DNA of 64,000 bases from Symbiodinium sp. CCMP2592 (GCA_905221615.1 CAJNDT010006191.1:413585-477584), one strand, 5' to 3'; numbered from the stretch's first letter, positions 48,810 through 59,944 are shown. Made by a program: numbers and translations. The notes: a model not told the origin generated them from the sequence alone.

Positions 48810-48896
48810 AGCCAGGACGCCCTCGAAGATTGGAGGCGGCACAAATCCGATCGCCGGGGCCTCGTTCGGACTGCTTTCACATCCCGAAGACGGCCA
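48810..48896 (+). CDS. Exon candidate
   Basis: After CCAG|G: DALEDWRRHKSDRRGLVRTA then FTSRRRP. Basic. Likely the next exon after 48749. Confidence 0.45.
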
Positions 48897-48925
48897 TGAT
48901 GTAGGAAACTTAGGGGTTTAGGGTT

Positions 48926-49020
48926 TACCTGTAGCCGAATAGACCTACCTTTTCTAAGGAACCATATATAGAAACCATAGCAATGAACCCTAAAAAGGTA
49001 GGTCTTTCCGGCTACAGGTA
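48926..49020. mobile_element. IR-element family E, copy 8
   Basis: TACCTGTAGCCGAATAGACC pairs with GGTCTTTCCGGCTACAGGTA. Arms are cleaner than in most family E copies. Confidence 0.85.
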
Positions 49021-49027
49021 GGGCCTG

Positions 49028-49108
49028 GGCCTTTTACACCAAAATAGCAGGGTTCATATACGGAACCCTAATAAAGGCCCAAGGTTGCTTAATCAGATTC
49101 CTACATTA
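49028..49108. mobile_element. IR-element family J, right-hand relic
   Basis: The core AATAGCAGGGTTCATATACG and right arm GGTTGCTTAATCAGATTCCT are present. The left arm is missing, truncated near the adjoining family E element. Confidence 0.65.
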
Positions 49109-49143
49109 GGGTTCAGCGTTTAGTGTTTAGGGTTGATCGATTC

Positions 49144-49232
49144 TAGACTCCTGAGTAGTACCCTGTCGCCCTGTTTAATATAGGGTCCGAGAGTACCCTC
49201 TTCATAAAGGGGTTGCCCAGGAACCTGGTGAA
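49144..49232 (+). mobile_element. IR-element family O, copy 4
   Basis: CTCCTGAGTAGTACCCTGTC at the left, AGGGGTTGCCCAGGAACCTG at the right. Confidence 0.7.
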
Positions 49233-49316
49233 TCAAGGAGAAGATCCATTCCCAACAACATCTACAGTAGTTCATGTTGTTGTTACCGTGTGTTTGTTTC
49301 CTGTCTTCTTGTCGAG
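49233..49316 (+). CDS. Exon candidate before a family P intron
   Basis: The frame that joins the next exon reads YRVFVSCLLVE and ends TTGTCGAG. Upstream composition is poor, so only the last part is supported. Confidence 0.4.
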
Positions 49317-49538
49317 GTTCTTGTTAGGAAGTTAAATCCCATAACCATCAAACCACATTTTTGACTACAGACCCCTATAATGATAGATCCCTGTTATGGT
49401 ATCTTGTACTTATGATAGATCCCCATTATGGCGTCTTAAACTAAATCCCTTAGCAAGAACCCTTATAGAACCCTTGAGGGAACCTTAAATGACGGTATCT
49501 TAAACTAACTCCCTTAGCAAGAACCCATTTTTGTCGAG
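49317..49538 (+). mobile_element. Family P element as GT-AG intron with 8-nt direct repeat
   Basis: 222 nt, GTTCTTGTTAGGAAG start. TTGTCGAG lies both before the donor and at the intron's end, and G follows the AG. Arms TTCTTGTTAGG and TTAGCAAGAACCC pair. Same family as the private unit B intron at 33256. Confidence 0.75.
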
Positions 49539-49615
49539 GTGAGGAGAACGAGCGCCAGGTTCTCGCTCTTGAAGGACGAGGTCGACAGGCGCGCCGTGCG
49601 CCGCAGGGGATCCTG
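49539..49615 (+). CDS. Exon candidate after a family P intron
   Basis: VRRTSARFSLLKDEVDRRAV then RRRGSW, basic and helical. It is in frame with the exon ending at 49316 once the intron is removed. Confidence 0.5.
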
Positions 49616-49835
49616 GGTTCAGGGTTCCCGTGGCCATGTGTCTCTTGGGGTGCACAGGGTTGAGAGTTTCGGGTTTAGTTCATAGTGTAGAGTTATATAG
49701 AGTTTGGGCACAAGCTGTGCATTTAGAGCTTGAGCTCTACATAACTTGGTGGCCGTTTCGGGGATTTTTAATTTTTTGGTGTTTTGTGGGGTTCATTGCA
49801 TACAACCAACTGCAGCCTTCAGGCTCGAGGGGTCA

Positions 49836-49895
49836 GACCAGGCATCAATCCAACCAGGTGTTTCCAGTGGAAACACCTGGTTGGAGTTGATGCCT
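49836..49895. repeat. Palindrome
   Basis: CCAACCAGGTGTTTCC faces GGAAACACCTGGTTGG with two bases between, extended outward by GGCATCAA../..TTGATGCC. Confidence 0.9.
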
Positions 49896-49899
49896 GTCG

Positions 49900-50110
49900 G
49901 GGGATGCACGGACATCCCTCACCCCTGCAAGATGTCTGTGGTCCCACCACCGACATCTTGCAGGGGTGAAGGATGTGCGTGCATGAACCCCGACCGAGGC
50001 CCCAGCGTGCATGGATAGAGACATCCATCACCCCCGCAAGATGTCTGTGGTCCCACCACTGACATCTTGCGGGGGTGAGGGATGCCCGTGCATCCCCGAC
50101 CGAGGCCCCA
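49900..50110. repeat. Two tandem hairpin units
   Basis: Each unit has CCCCTGCAAGATGTC or CCCCCGCAAGATGTC, a short loop with TGGTCCCACCAC, and the reverse complement. The arms of each unit match each other better than the other unit (GCAG vs GCGG), implying arm-to-arm correction. Confidence 0.9.
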
Positions 50111-50410
50111 GCGTGCATGCACAGACCCAGAACAATGCACCAGGCTCGGTCAGACCCCAGCATGCATGCACAGACCAATGCACGAGGCTCTGTCAGACCC
50201 AGAACAATGCACCAGGCTGGGTCAGACCCCAGCATGCATGCACAGACCCAGAACAATGCACCAGGCTCGGTCAGACCCCAGCATGCATGCACAGACCAAT
50301 GCACGAGGCTCGGTCAGACCCAGAACAATGCACCAGGCTGGGTCAGACCCCAGCATGCATGCACAGACCCAGAACAATGCACCAGGCTCGGTCAGACCCC
50401 AGCATGCAGG
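50110..50410. repeat. ACAGACCCAGAACAATGCACC tandem repeat
   Basis: A higher-order unit of about 120 bp built from ACAATGCACCAGGCT and CCAGCATGCATGCACAGACC blocks, repeated about 2.5 times. Confidence 0.9.
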
Positions 50411-50619
50411 TCCAGGCTCAGTCAGTCAGACTACAGTAGGTGGTGGCTCCAAGGCTCCCAGGCTGCCAGGCTCAAGGCCCACCCCTAACCCGTGCCGCCA
50501 TGTCTTCATGGACTTCGTCGTGATCACTCTTCGGCTGTGGCCGCAGCCGCAGCCGCAGCCTCAGGGGGGGGGGGGGGCAGGACGAGAGCAAAAATCATGT
50601 TATAGCATGACATGCAATG

Positions 50620-53600
50620 ACAGTCAGCTGCTTTGACTTGCGATTCCTGTCACGGCGGCTCCCAGGCACTTTAGGCTCCCAGGCACTTTAGGCTCCCAGG
50701 TTTCAGTCAGTTCCACTGAGGTTTTGAACGCCTGCCGACGGCCGCCGCGGCTCTGCGAAGACAAGCCGCCAGTTTTGCATTTACCCATGGAGTGTTGCAT
50801 GCATGCCTTGAGTGTTTGCCGTGCACCACATGCAATCAGAGTCAGCTGCTTTGACTTGCGAGTGTTGCCACTGGAGTGTTTGCCGAGCACCACATGCAAT
50901 GACAGTCAGCTGCTTTCAGTTTAGGCTCCCAGGCACTTTAGGCTCCCAGGTTTCAGTCAGTTCCACTGAGGTTTGAACACCTGCCGACGGCCGCCGCGGC
51001 TCTTCGAAGACAAGCCGCTCTCTCTCTCTCACACGGACTCGGGGGAGAGAGAGAGAGCAGCTTGTCTTCGAAGAATGTTTGCCGTGCACCACATGCAATC
51101 ACAGTCAGCTGCTTTGACTTGCGAGTGTTGCCACTGGAGTGTTTGCCGAGCACCACATGCAATGACAGTCAGCTGCTTTCACTTTAGGCTCCCAGGCACT
51201 TTAGGCTCCCAGGTTTCAGTCAGTTCCACTGAGGTTTTGAACACCTGCCGACGGCCGCCGCGGCTCTTCGAAGTTTGAAGACGAGCCGCCAGTTTTGCAT
51301 GCACCCGTGGAGTGTTGCATGCATGCCTAGAGTGTTTGCCGTGCACCACATGCAATCACAGTCAGCTGCTTTGACTTGCGAGTGTTGCCACTGGAGTGTT
51401 TGCCGAGCACCACATGCAATGACAGTCAGCTGCTTTCACTTTAGGCTCCCAGGCACTTTAGGCTCCCAGGTTTCACTCAGTTCCACCGAGGTTTCCTGCC
51501 GAAGGCCGCCGCGGCTCTTCGAAGACAAGCCGCCAGTTTTGCATTTACCCGTGGAGTGTTGCATGCATGCCTAGAGTGTTTGCCGTGCACCACATGCAAT
51601 CACAGTCAGCTGCTTTGACTTGCGAGTGTTGCCACTGGAGTGTTTGCCGAGCACCACATGCAATGACAGTCAGCTGCTTTCACTTTCCCAGGCACTTTAG
51701 GCTCCCAGGCACTTTAGGCTCCCAGGTTTCAGTCAGTTCCACTGAGGTTTGAACACCTGCCGACGGCCGCCGCGGCTCTTCGAAGACAAGCCGCTAGTTT
51801 TGCATTTACCCGTGGAGTGTTGCATGCATGCCTAGAGTGTTTGCCGTGCACCACATGCAATCACAGTCAGCTGCTTTGACTTGCGAGTGTTGCCACTGGA
51901 GTGTTTGTCGAGCACCACATGCAATGACAGTCAGCTGCTTTCACTTTAGGCTCCCAGGCACTTTAGGCTCCCAGGTTTCAGTCAGCCCCACTGAGGTTTT
52001 GAACACCTGCCGACGGCCGCCGCGGCTCTTCGAAGTTTGAAGACAAGCCGCCAGTTTTGCATGCACCCGTGGAGTGTTGCATGCATGCCTAGAGTGTTTG
52101 CCGTGCACCACATGCAATCACAGTCAGCTGCTTTGACTTGCGAGTGTTGCCACTGGAGCGTTTGTCGAGCACCACATGCAATGACAGTCAGCAGCTTTCA
52201 CTTTAGGCTCCCAGGCACTTTAGGCTCCCAGGTTTCACTCAGTTCCACTGAGGTTTCCTCCGACGGCCGCCGCGGCTCTTCGAAGACAAGCCGCCAGTTT
52301 TGCATTTACCCGTGGAGTGTTGCATGCATGCCTAGAGTGTTTGCCGTGCACCACATGCAATCACAGTCAGCTGCTTTGACTTGCGAGTGTTGCCACTGGA
52401 GTGTTTGCCGAGCACCACATGCAATGACAGTCAGCTGCTTTCACTTTAGGCTCCCAGGCACTTTAGGCTCTCCCAGGTTTCAGTCAGTTCCACTGAGGTT
52501 TTGAACACCTGCCGACGGCCGCCGCGGCTCTTCGAAGACAAGCCACCAGTTTTGCATGCACCCGTGGAGTGTTGCCCCTGGAGTGTTTGCCCAGCACCAC
52601 ATGCAATGACAGTCAGCTGCTTTGACTTGCGAGTGTTGCCGCTGGAGTGTTTGCCGAGCACCACATGCAATGACAGTCAGCTGCTTTGACTTGCGATTCC
52701 TGTCACGGTGACTCCCAGGCACTTTAGGCTCCCAGGCACTTTAGGCTCCCAGGTTTCAGTCAGTTCCACTGAGGTTTTGAACGCCTGCCGACGGCCGCCG
52801 CGGCTCTGCGAAGACAAGCCGCCAGTTTTGCATTTACCCATGGAGTGTTGCATGCATGCCCAGAGTGTTTGCCGTGCACCACATGCAATCACAGTCAGCT
52901 GCTTTGACTTGCGAGTGTTGCCGCTGGAGTGTTTTCCGAGCACCACATGCAATGACAGTCAGCAGCTTTCACTTTAAAGGCTCCCAGGCACTTTAGGCTC
53001 CCAGGTTTCAGTCAGTTCCACTGAGGTTTTGAACACCTGCCGACGGCCGCCGCGGCTCTTCGAAGACAAGCCGCTAGTTTTGCATTTACCCGTGGAGTGT
53101 TGCATGCATGCCTAGAGTGTTTGCCGCGCACCACATGCAATCACAGTCAGCTGCTTTGACTTGCGAGTGTTGCCGCTGGAGTGTTTTCCGAGCACCACAT
53201 GCAATGACAGTCAGCAGCTTTCACTTTAAAGGCTCCCAGGCACTTTAGGCTCCCAGGTTTCAGTCAGTTCCACTGAGGTTTGAACACCTGCCGACGGCCC
53301 GCCGCGGCTCTGCAAAGGCAATCCGCGAGTTTTGCACGCACCCGTGGAGTGTTGCCAATGGAGTGTTTGCCGAGCACCACATGCAATCACAGTCAGTTGC
53401 TTTGACTTGCGAGTGTTGCCGCTGGAGTGTTTGCCGAGCACCACATGCAATGACAGTCAGCTGCTTTGACTTGAAATTCCTGTCACGGTGGCTCCCAGGC
53501 ACTTTAGGCTCCCAGGCACTTTAGGCTCCCAGATTTCAGTCAGTTCCACTGAGGTTTTGAACACCTGCCGACGGCCGCCGCGGCTCTTCGTGAAGGCAAG

Positions 53601-53720
53601 CCGCCAGTTTTGCATGCACCTGCGGAGTGTTGCATGCATGCCTGGAGTGTTTGCCGTGCACCACATGCAATCACAGTCAGCTGCTTTCACTTGCGTTTCC
53701 TGTCACGGTGGCTCCCAGGC
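50620..53720. repeat. Satellite array, about 252-bp unit, 12 copies
   Basis: Counted by GACGGCCGCCGCGGCTC: near 50736, 50988, 51250, 51503, 51763, 52011, 52263, 52513, 52790, 53041, 53294 (one extra C) and 53570. Each unit also carries AGCACCACATGCAATGACAG and GGCTCCCAGGCACTTTAGGC. Small deletions and insertions vary between units. One frame stays open through most units (RAPHAMTVSCFHFRLPG), probably because of the repeat structure. Confidence 0.95.
50999..51075. repeat. Inverted repeat with CT/GA stem inside one satellite unit
   Basis: TCTTCGAAGACAAGC, then a CT run, ACACGGACTCGGGG, a GA run, then GCTTGTCTTCGAAGA. Unique to the second unit of the array. Confidence 0.9.
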
Positions 53721-53783
53721 TCTTTCAGGCTCCCAGGTTTCAGGCTCCTGAAGCAGGAGTCAGACCAGTTCCTGGGTTAGCAT

Positions 53784-55854
53784 ATGTCAAGCAGCGCGGA
53801 CAGTGACATCATGGCTGCATTGAAGCTCCGAGCGAAGGCGGTCGAGTCCACGGACACCGCCGCAGCTGCGGCTGCACAGCCGTCCGAGACGGTGGATTCG
53901 GAGGGCTTCACAGTGGTCTCAGATCCCGCCAAAAAGGAGGACCAGGAGGAGCAGCAGCAGCCTGGCTCGGGATCGACTTCGTTGGCAAGGGCCAGTGACG
54001 ATGCCACTTCGTCGGATGTCGGCGAGAACATCCCACAAGTCCTTCAGTCCATGATCAAACCGGCGATGCTGCGCTACAAGGCTACGGATCTCCAGTCCCA
54101 CTATATGCACATTGGCTTAAACGACTGGGAGTTCAAGTTAGATGTTACATTAATTATTTGGTTTATTGCTTTGAATTATAATTAATCAGTTTTTTATTTT
54201 AATAATTATTATTATAGATCCTCCAGGCACCTGAAGCAAGCGCCGGACCTGCTGAGAGACCGTTACGACACGAGTGAGCAGTTCACGTGGGCACTGGCAG
54301 GGTTCAATGCGTATCGCAGCTCATTCTACCCAGACGGCAGTTTTTCCGACAATTGTGGCATCATAGCATGTACCTCGGCAGAATAACATTAAAATTTAAT
54401 TTAATAATATAATAATTAAATAATTAATTTAATTTAGTAATCATAATAATTAATCATATTATTATAGTAGGTTGTAGTTTAGTTTTTCATTTGAATTGTT
54501 CTGAAGATCGTGTCAACTCAGATTTCCCGTGGGAAGACATGGAGGTTATGCCCAAGTTGCAGAGCATCGCGACGTCCATGCCGCCGCAGAATGCAACGCC
54601 GCAGGTGTACTCTGTTGTACCTGAGCCTGATGAAGTTATTAATTAACTTAAATCTGTGAATGAATGTAATTATTATTAATTGCACTGAGGTGGCGTGCTG
54701 CATCCGGGAGCTTCTGGATCAGTTTCTCTATGCGCCTGACGAAAAGGTGGTCCGCATCCTCTTGTTCCCATACATAGCAAACGGGGCTGCGCGAGGATGT
54801 ATGTTGAATCGCTTCGAACCCTGGCTAGGCTAGATCGAAGTTGGAGTAACAGATTGTTTGCATCGTTTGACTTATATATGACTCATTCGACTGAGTCCAG
54901 ACTTAACCAAGGACCAGGATCCCCAGTGGGCAGGATGGTCACTGCCGATCATGACGGATGGCTTGCTCTTGTCGGTGTCATCGTACGCCCAGGATGTCTT
55001 GGCCTTTGCCTCCATGTTCTTGAACAAATGCGGGTTCCTGTCAGCGGTACCAAGATCTGCTCCGATAGGCATTGCTGCGCAGACCTTCGCATCCGTGGAG
55101 GAGAGGAACGAGATGATGCTCCAAAACAGTTTCCTCCGCGAGCGCTTCACCGAGGAGTATGAAAACAAGCTGTACAAGTGCGGCGTGCGGCTTGCTGTCT
55201 TCAACCAAGCCCTGCGGCAACTTGGCTCAGTATTTTGTGCCGTTCCGTTATGATTAAATTATTTATTAATTAGATAAAAATCCAAGGCGGTCGGAGGTGA
55301 TGACCAACACTGCCCGGATGGATGCCGGGTTTGGGCACTTCATTACGCCACTCCCTGCCGACGGCCTTGAGATGGCGGCGCTGTACGGATCCAAGTCTTT
55401 GTGGGCGACCGATCAAGGCTATTTCTACTCCATCGGCCTGATCCCAGCGACGGTTTGCGCTTCGAAGAAGTTCGTCACTGAGACGAAGATGCCGTTCTGT
55501 GAGGTGATCAAGGGCGATCTGGACGAGACCATGGAGGACTTCCGCTTCTCGAAGAAGAGGGAGGTGACCTTCGCCTACCTGGGCGATGGGGACGACTTCG
55601 GGCTCTTCTTGGATGGCTACACTCTGGCGCCTGGGCGATTTTAAATAAAATAGTTTAGTATTAACTTGACTGATAACCTTCCATCCCAGGAACGCGTGAT
55701 CCTGTGGAAGCGGGTGCCCTTGGTGATGAAGTTTCAGCGGCACCTGGATGCCATTGGCAGGCCGTACACGGTCACCCTCTGCCGGTGCGGTAAATGGGGG
55801 CGACAGGTCGACTTGGCCATGAAATACTCAGGCACCAGGAACCCTGATCAGTGA
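53784..55854 (+). CDS. Seven-exon gene, unknown conserved-looking protein
   Basis: Exons 53784-54136, 54218-54369, 54468-54634, 54690-54788, 54912-55236, 55274-55626 and 55690-55854 (TGA) join into one frame of roughly 520 codons. The first 90 residues are low-complexity (Ala run, SETVDSEGFTVVSD, Glu/Gln-rich) and likely disordered. The rest is globular, with NDWEFK, SDFPWEDMEVMPKLQ, WAGWSLPIMTDGLLLSV, EEYENKLYKCGVRLAVFNQA, YFYSIGLIPATVCASKK and YTVTLCRCGKWGRQVDLAMK. Donors are GT (four) or GC (54789, 55627). Introns are 37-123 nt and mostly AT-rich with TAATTATT runs, unlike the telomere-like introns before 50 kb. The gene starts 60 bp after the satellite array. No family recognised. Confidence 0.7.
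54137..54217 (+). other. AT-rich GT-AG intron 1
   Basis: GTTAGATGTTAC...ATTATTATAG. The junction codon AA|A keeps frame (WEFK-SSRHLK). Confidence 0.65.
54370..54467 (+). other. AT-rich GT-AG intron 2
   Basis: GTACCTCGGCAG...ATTATTATAG. The last 80 nt are almost only A and T. An AG dinucleotide flanks the AT block on both sides, so the AT block may be a later insertion. Confidence 0.55.
54635..54689 (+). other. Short GT-AG|G intron 3
   Basis: 55 nt, GTTATTAATTAAC to GCACTGAG, phase 0. Confidence 0.65.
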
Positions 55855-55996
55855 AGCCTGCTGACTGTTTCATTGCTGGCTGGCTTTGTTTTGCACAGGC
55901 GATCCCCAGGCCCCTAGGCTCCTAGGTTCTAAGGCTGGGATGTCTTGAGGAGCCATGATTTATATTAATGACAATAATACAAAAGTGATATGATTC

Positions 55997-56500
55997 ATGT
56001 GTAAATGTATTATAGCTTTGTTTCACTCAAGTTCAAGGTTCCAAGGCTCCCAGGCTCCCAAGGCTCCTAGGCTTAGGATCTTGGCCGAACGCACAGGGGG
56101 ACAAGCAGCTTGTGCCAATTCAAAGATTTCAAGCCAGCCAGCCACGACGGAATCCTGGCATTGTCCAGCTGGCCAGAATCCTGGCATGTGCAGAGCAACG
56201 TCAAGTCTAGTCGATGTTGCCTGCACCCTCCAGCCGTGCGGCCGACAGCGAGCGCACATGCAAAAACAATGCTTTCTTCAATCAGCTTGTCAAGTAAAAC
56301 CCCCCAGCCCGATAAACCGCAGAACCCCCCCCCCCGCGGCAGGCGATCTTCATCCCGGCCCGGCTTGCCTGCTCAGGCCAGCGGGAATTCAGGCTTTTTT
56401 GAAGGGTATCCATAAATCCTAAACCCTAAACCCGTGGAGCCTTGCCTGCCTGTGCGAGTGTGAGCGTCGAAAACCCTAAACCCTAAACCCTAAACCTTAC
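55997..56500. other. No confident gene; GGCTCC-type repeats
   Basis: AGGCTCCCAGGCTCCCAAGG repeats at 56,040-56,075, then unique sequence with overlapping frames of about 100 codons on both strands and no splice support. Confidence 0.45.
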
Positions 56501-56549
56501 TCGCCGAGGCTCGGCAGCGGAATCCGCGCTGGAGCCGGAGGCGGGTTCG

Positions 56550-57320
56550 GGTTTGTAAGGACTTAGGCTTAGGGTTTAGGGTTTGTAAGGATTTAGTTAG
56601 GGTTTGTAAGGACTTAGGGTTTAGGGTTTAAGTAAGGATTTAGGGTTCAGGGTTTGCAAGGAGTTAGGGTGAAGGGTTTGTAAGGACTTAGGCTTAGGGT
56701 TTAGGGCTTGTAAGGAATTTAGGGTTTAGGGACTCGCGGAAGGTTCCATTAAGTTAATTCCAAAACCCTTAAAGCCCAAACCCTAGACCCTAAGTCCTTA
56801 CAAACCCTAAACCCTAAGGCCTTACAAACCCTAAACCCTAAGCCTAAGTCCTTACAAACCCTTAACCCTAAGTCCTTGCAAACCCTGAACCCTAAATCCT
56901 TAAACCCTAAACCCTAAGTCCTTACAAACCCTTAACCCTAAGTCCTTGCAAGCCCTGAACCCTAAATCCTTACTTAAACCCTAAACCCTAAGTCCTTACA
57001 AACCCTAAACCCTAATTCCTTACAAACCCTAAACCCTAAGCCTACGTCCTTACAAACCCTTAACCCTAAGTCCTTGCAAACCCTGAACCCTAAATCCTTA
57101 CTTAAACCCGTAACCCTAAGTCCTTACAAACCCTAAACCCTAAATCCTTACAAACCCTAAACCCTAAACCCTAAGTCCTTACAAACCCTAAACCCTAAAT
57201 CCGATAAACCCTAAACCCTAAGTCCTTACAAACCCTAAACCCTAAATCCTTGCAAACCCTGAACCCTAAATCCTTACAAACCCTAAACCCTTACAAACCC
57301 TAAACCCTAAATCCTTACAA
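56550..57320. repeat. Telomere-like array with internal orientation switch
   Basis: 56,550-56,735 repeats GGGTTTGTAAGGACTTA. After about 30 bp of unique sequence, 56,765-57,320 repeats the complement, TAAGTCCTTACAAACCC. The two arms can form a large cruciform. Confidence 0.9.
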
Positions 57321-57369
57321 ACCCTTAACCCTGTTGCTTCGGAGTTACCCTGCAATGCGGGCTTCGTCC

Positions 57370-57630
57370 TTGCTAGGTAGCCTTAAACCCTTAGCCCCGA
57401 AACCCTAAACCCCAATCCCCTAAACCCTAAACCCCTCTGCCATCGCATCAAAAAAACCCTAAACCCCTGTAAACCCTAAACCCTAAACCCCTAAACCCCT
57501 AAACCCTAAACCCCTAAACCCCTAAAACCCTACCCTAGACCCCTAGACCCCTAAACCCCTAAACCCCTAAACCCCCCCTAAAACCCTAAACCCCTAAATC
57601 CCTAAACCCTTAAATCCCTAAATCCTAAAC
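57370..57630. repeat. CCCTAAA / CCCCTAAA array
   Basis: Dense mixed 7- and 8-nt telomere-like units. Confidence 0.9.
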
Positions 57631-57694
57631 CGGAGTTCACACAAAGGCATGTCCCGTATCGGGCATCGCCGCGGGGCTCAGCCCTATGAACACG

Positions 57695-57888
57695 CTGCTC
57701 GAATTGGGACGAGCTAAGCGTGGTATGGCAACAACTCCACGGGGCAATCCTGGAGGCCATACGGCGAGTACAATTGCCTGCCGGTCGCGGCAAACTGGGG
57801 CTGCACATGGCAGCACGGCAACGCCACAGCCATGCGGTACTGGAAGTTCCAGACCACAAACGCATGGAGACTGCGCAGCGGCTGTGAG
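57695..57888 (+). CDS. Orphan ORF fragment
   Basis: Frame NWDELSVVWQQLHGAILEAI then QLPAGRGKLGLHM to a TGA. Charged, helical, protein-like. A second + frame and a - frame overlap it. Could be a piece of a retroelement or a gene exon. Not recognised. Confidence 0.35.
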
Positions 57889-58322
57889 CCGGCGCTCCGG
57901 TCCACGGACCCTCAGAAGCGCGTACATGCGCGTATAGCGTGACAGAAACACATTGTCACGCACGCGTCACGCGTCCGCGAGGGCCCCTAGGCTCCAAGGC
58001 TCCAAGGCTCCGAAGGATTTTGTTTGGCAAACCCCTCACAAAAATGATTAAAGAGGTAGTGGCGGGGTTTAGCAACGTTTTTGTTGAAAGTAGGCCATAA
58101 ATCGTCTAAACCCTAAACCCTGGACCCTATTAAATTCCAGACCCTAAACCCTTAAGATTATCACCATCTTACGGTACTCGGCTGCAGTCGATTCATTAAA
58201 ATCCCTTTGAACGCCTATGACCCCGCCGTAAGCCTAACACCCTGCCCATAGCCCGCTCCCTAAAGCCTGGTACCCCTAAAATGCCCACTCCAGTAAAGGC
58301 TTCAACCCCTAACAGCCCCCAT

Positions 58323-58425
58323 GAGGGTTTAGGGTTTAGGGTTAAAGTTTAATTTCAAAATTATTATTTTAAATTAAGTAACTTTAATTAAATAATAAGT
58401 TAAAATGAAAGTAAACCCTAAACCC
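58323..58425. mobile_element. AT-rich core with inverted telomere-like arms
   Basis: GGGTTTAGGGTTTAGGG at the left, CCCTAAACCCC at the right, with about 75 bp of A/T between (AATTATTATTTTAAATTAAG). Resembles the element at 62289. Confidence 0.7.
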
Positions 58426-58496
58426 CGTTCTTGATCGTCGATAATTGCTGAAACCCAGGTTACACTCGAAACCCTGGACACCAAACTACCTAAATC

Positions 58497-58740
58497 CTAA
58501 AGCCCCCTGTACCCCCTGTATTCCTTAAGCAAAGCACACACCAAAACTTGACAGGACCCTTCAATGCACCCGGATGACCCTTGGATGCAACGATCAGGCC
58601 AGGCACTGCATCTAAGGGTGTTTTGTGTGCATCCAAGGGTCATTGAGGGGTACTGGTCTGGTGGGATCATCGCCTTTGCTTCTGTCCCAGTGCCAGTCAC
58701 TCGTCGCGAAGTTTGAAGTTGTCAGCAAGTGCTCAACTTA
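58497..58740. repeat. Hairpin repeat HR, copy 1
   Basis: Contains GACCCTTGGATGCA and, 40 nt on, TGCATCCAAGGGTC, then CTTCTGTCCCAGTGCCAGTC. Copies 2 and 3 at 59,400 and 59,625. The second half occurs alone at 59,033. Confidence 0.9.
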
Positions 58741-59032
58741 AACGTTGCATTCAAGGCTCCAGGCACCAAGGCACCCAGGCTCTCAGGCTCCAAGGCCTAG
58801 TAGAGTGTGCATTTTGACCCTACCCACACAGTGTACGCTGCCGTTACGTCACTGTGGGCACCGTTGGCCGGGTGTCGGGCCGCAGGAACTCAGCCTTGAG
58901 GCCAACCTGCCAAGGCAGTGGCAGATGACAGCTGGGCCAATGGGCTAATGCGCCAGCTGGGGCAAAATCTGGGCCAGGGATCCTGTTGTCCCGCCAGATT
59001 GTTCCTGCAATGAGGGGGAGGCTTTACTGCTG

Positions 59033-59340
59033 GGATCATCGGCTTTGCTTCTGTCCCAGTGCCAGTCACTCGTCGCGAAGTCTGAAGTTGTGCAAGTGCA
59101 GAATTCAAACTTTGCATTCAAGGCTCCAGGCCCCCAGGCCCCCAGGCGCCCAGGCTCTCAGGCTCTCAGGCTCCAAGCCCCTGAGGCTGCATGTCTACCA
59201 GCCCTCCGTGCGTCTCCAGGCACTTTGAGGCAGTGGCTGGATGGCTGGGGTTCGGGCTTTCAGAGTGCCACCGATGCCAGCACGTTTTGGTCTCGGGGCG
59301 ACCAAGCTTCCACAAAGATTGATACAAGTCTTCAAACTCG
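59033..59340 (+). pseudogene. Truncated 5' copy of the methyltransferase gene
   Basis: The HR second half, a GGCTCCAGGC repeat, then GAGGCAGTGGCTGGATGG...GCCACCGATGCCAGC and CGACCAAGCTTCCACAAAGA match 59,770-60,075 in order with deletions. It ends about where the catalytic domain begins. A partial tandem duplication. Confidence 0.75.
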
Positions 59341-59399
59341 TCATTGTTGTTCGTCGATGATAGTTGAAACCCAGGTTACACTCGAAACCCTCGTTACCA

Positions 59400-59570
59400 A
59401 ACCACCTAAATCCTTAAAGCCCCCCTGTACACCCTGTAAATTCCTTAAGCAAAGCACACACCAAAACTTGACAGGACCCTTCAATGCACCCGGATGACCC
59501 TTGGATGCAACGATCAGGCCAGGCACTGCATCTAAGGGTGTTTTGTGTGCATCCAAGGGTCAATTGCTGA
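59400..59570. repeat. Hairpin repeat HR, copy 2
   Basis: Same hairpin core as copy 1. Ends abruptly at GGGTCA, where copy 3 begins. Confidence 0.9.
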
Positions 59571-59870
59571 AACCCAGGTTACACTCGAAACCCTCGACAC
59601 CAAGCCACCTTTATCCTAAACCCCACCCTGTACCACCTGTATTCCTTCAGCAAAGCACACACCAAAACTTGAAAGGACCCTTCAATGCACCCGGATGACC
59701 CTTGGATGCAACGATCAGGCCAGGCACTGCATCTAAGGGTGTTTTGTGTGCATCCAAGGGTCATTGAGGGGTACTGGTCTGGTGGGATCATCGCCGTTGC
59801 TTCTGTCCCAGTGCCAGTCACTCGTCGCGAAGTTTGAAGTTGTCAGCAAGTGCAGCAATTTAAACGTTAC
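59571..59870. repeat. Hairpin repeat HR, copy 3
   Basis: Full-length relative of copy 1, immediately upstream of the methyltransferase gene. May contain its promoter or 5' UTR. Confidence 0.9.
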
Positions 59871-59944
59871 CGTTGCATTCAAGGCTCCAGGCACCCAGGC
59901 ACCCAGGCTCTCAGGCTCCAAGGCCCAGTAGAGTCGCTGCCGCC

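Noticed and set aside
50011-53450. Many 60-180 codon frames in the hairpin repeats and the 252-bp satellite
   Set aside because: Frames open on both strands because the unit lacks stops in some phases. Unit indels break them, and no selection pattern is visible.
50620-53720. CRISPR-like array
   Set aside because: Units are about 252 bp without unique spacers, the context is eukaryotic, and there are no cas genes.
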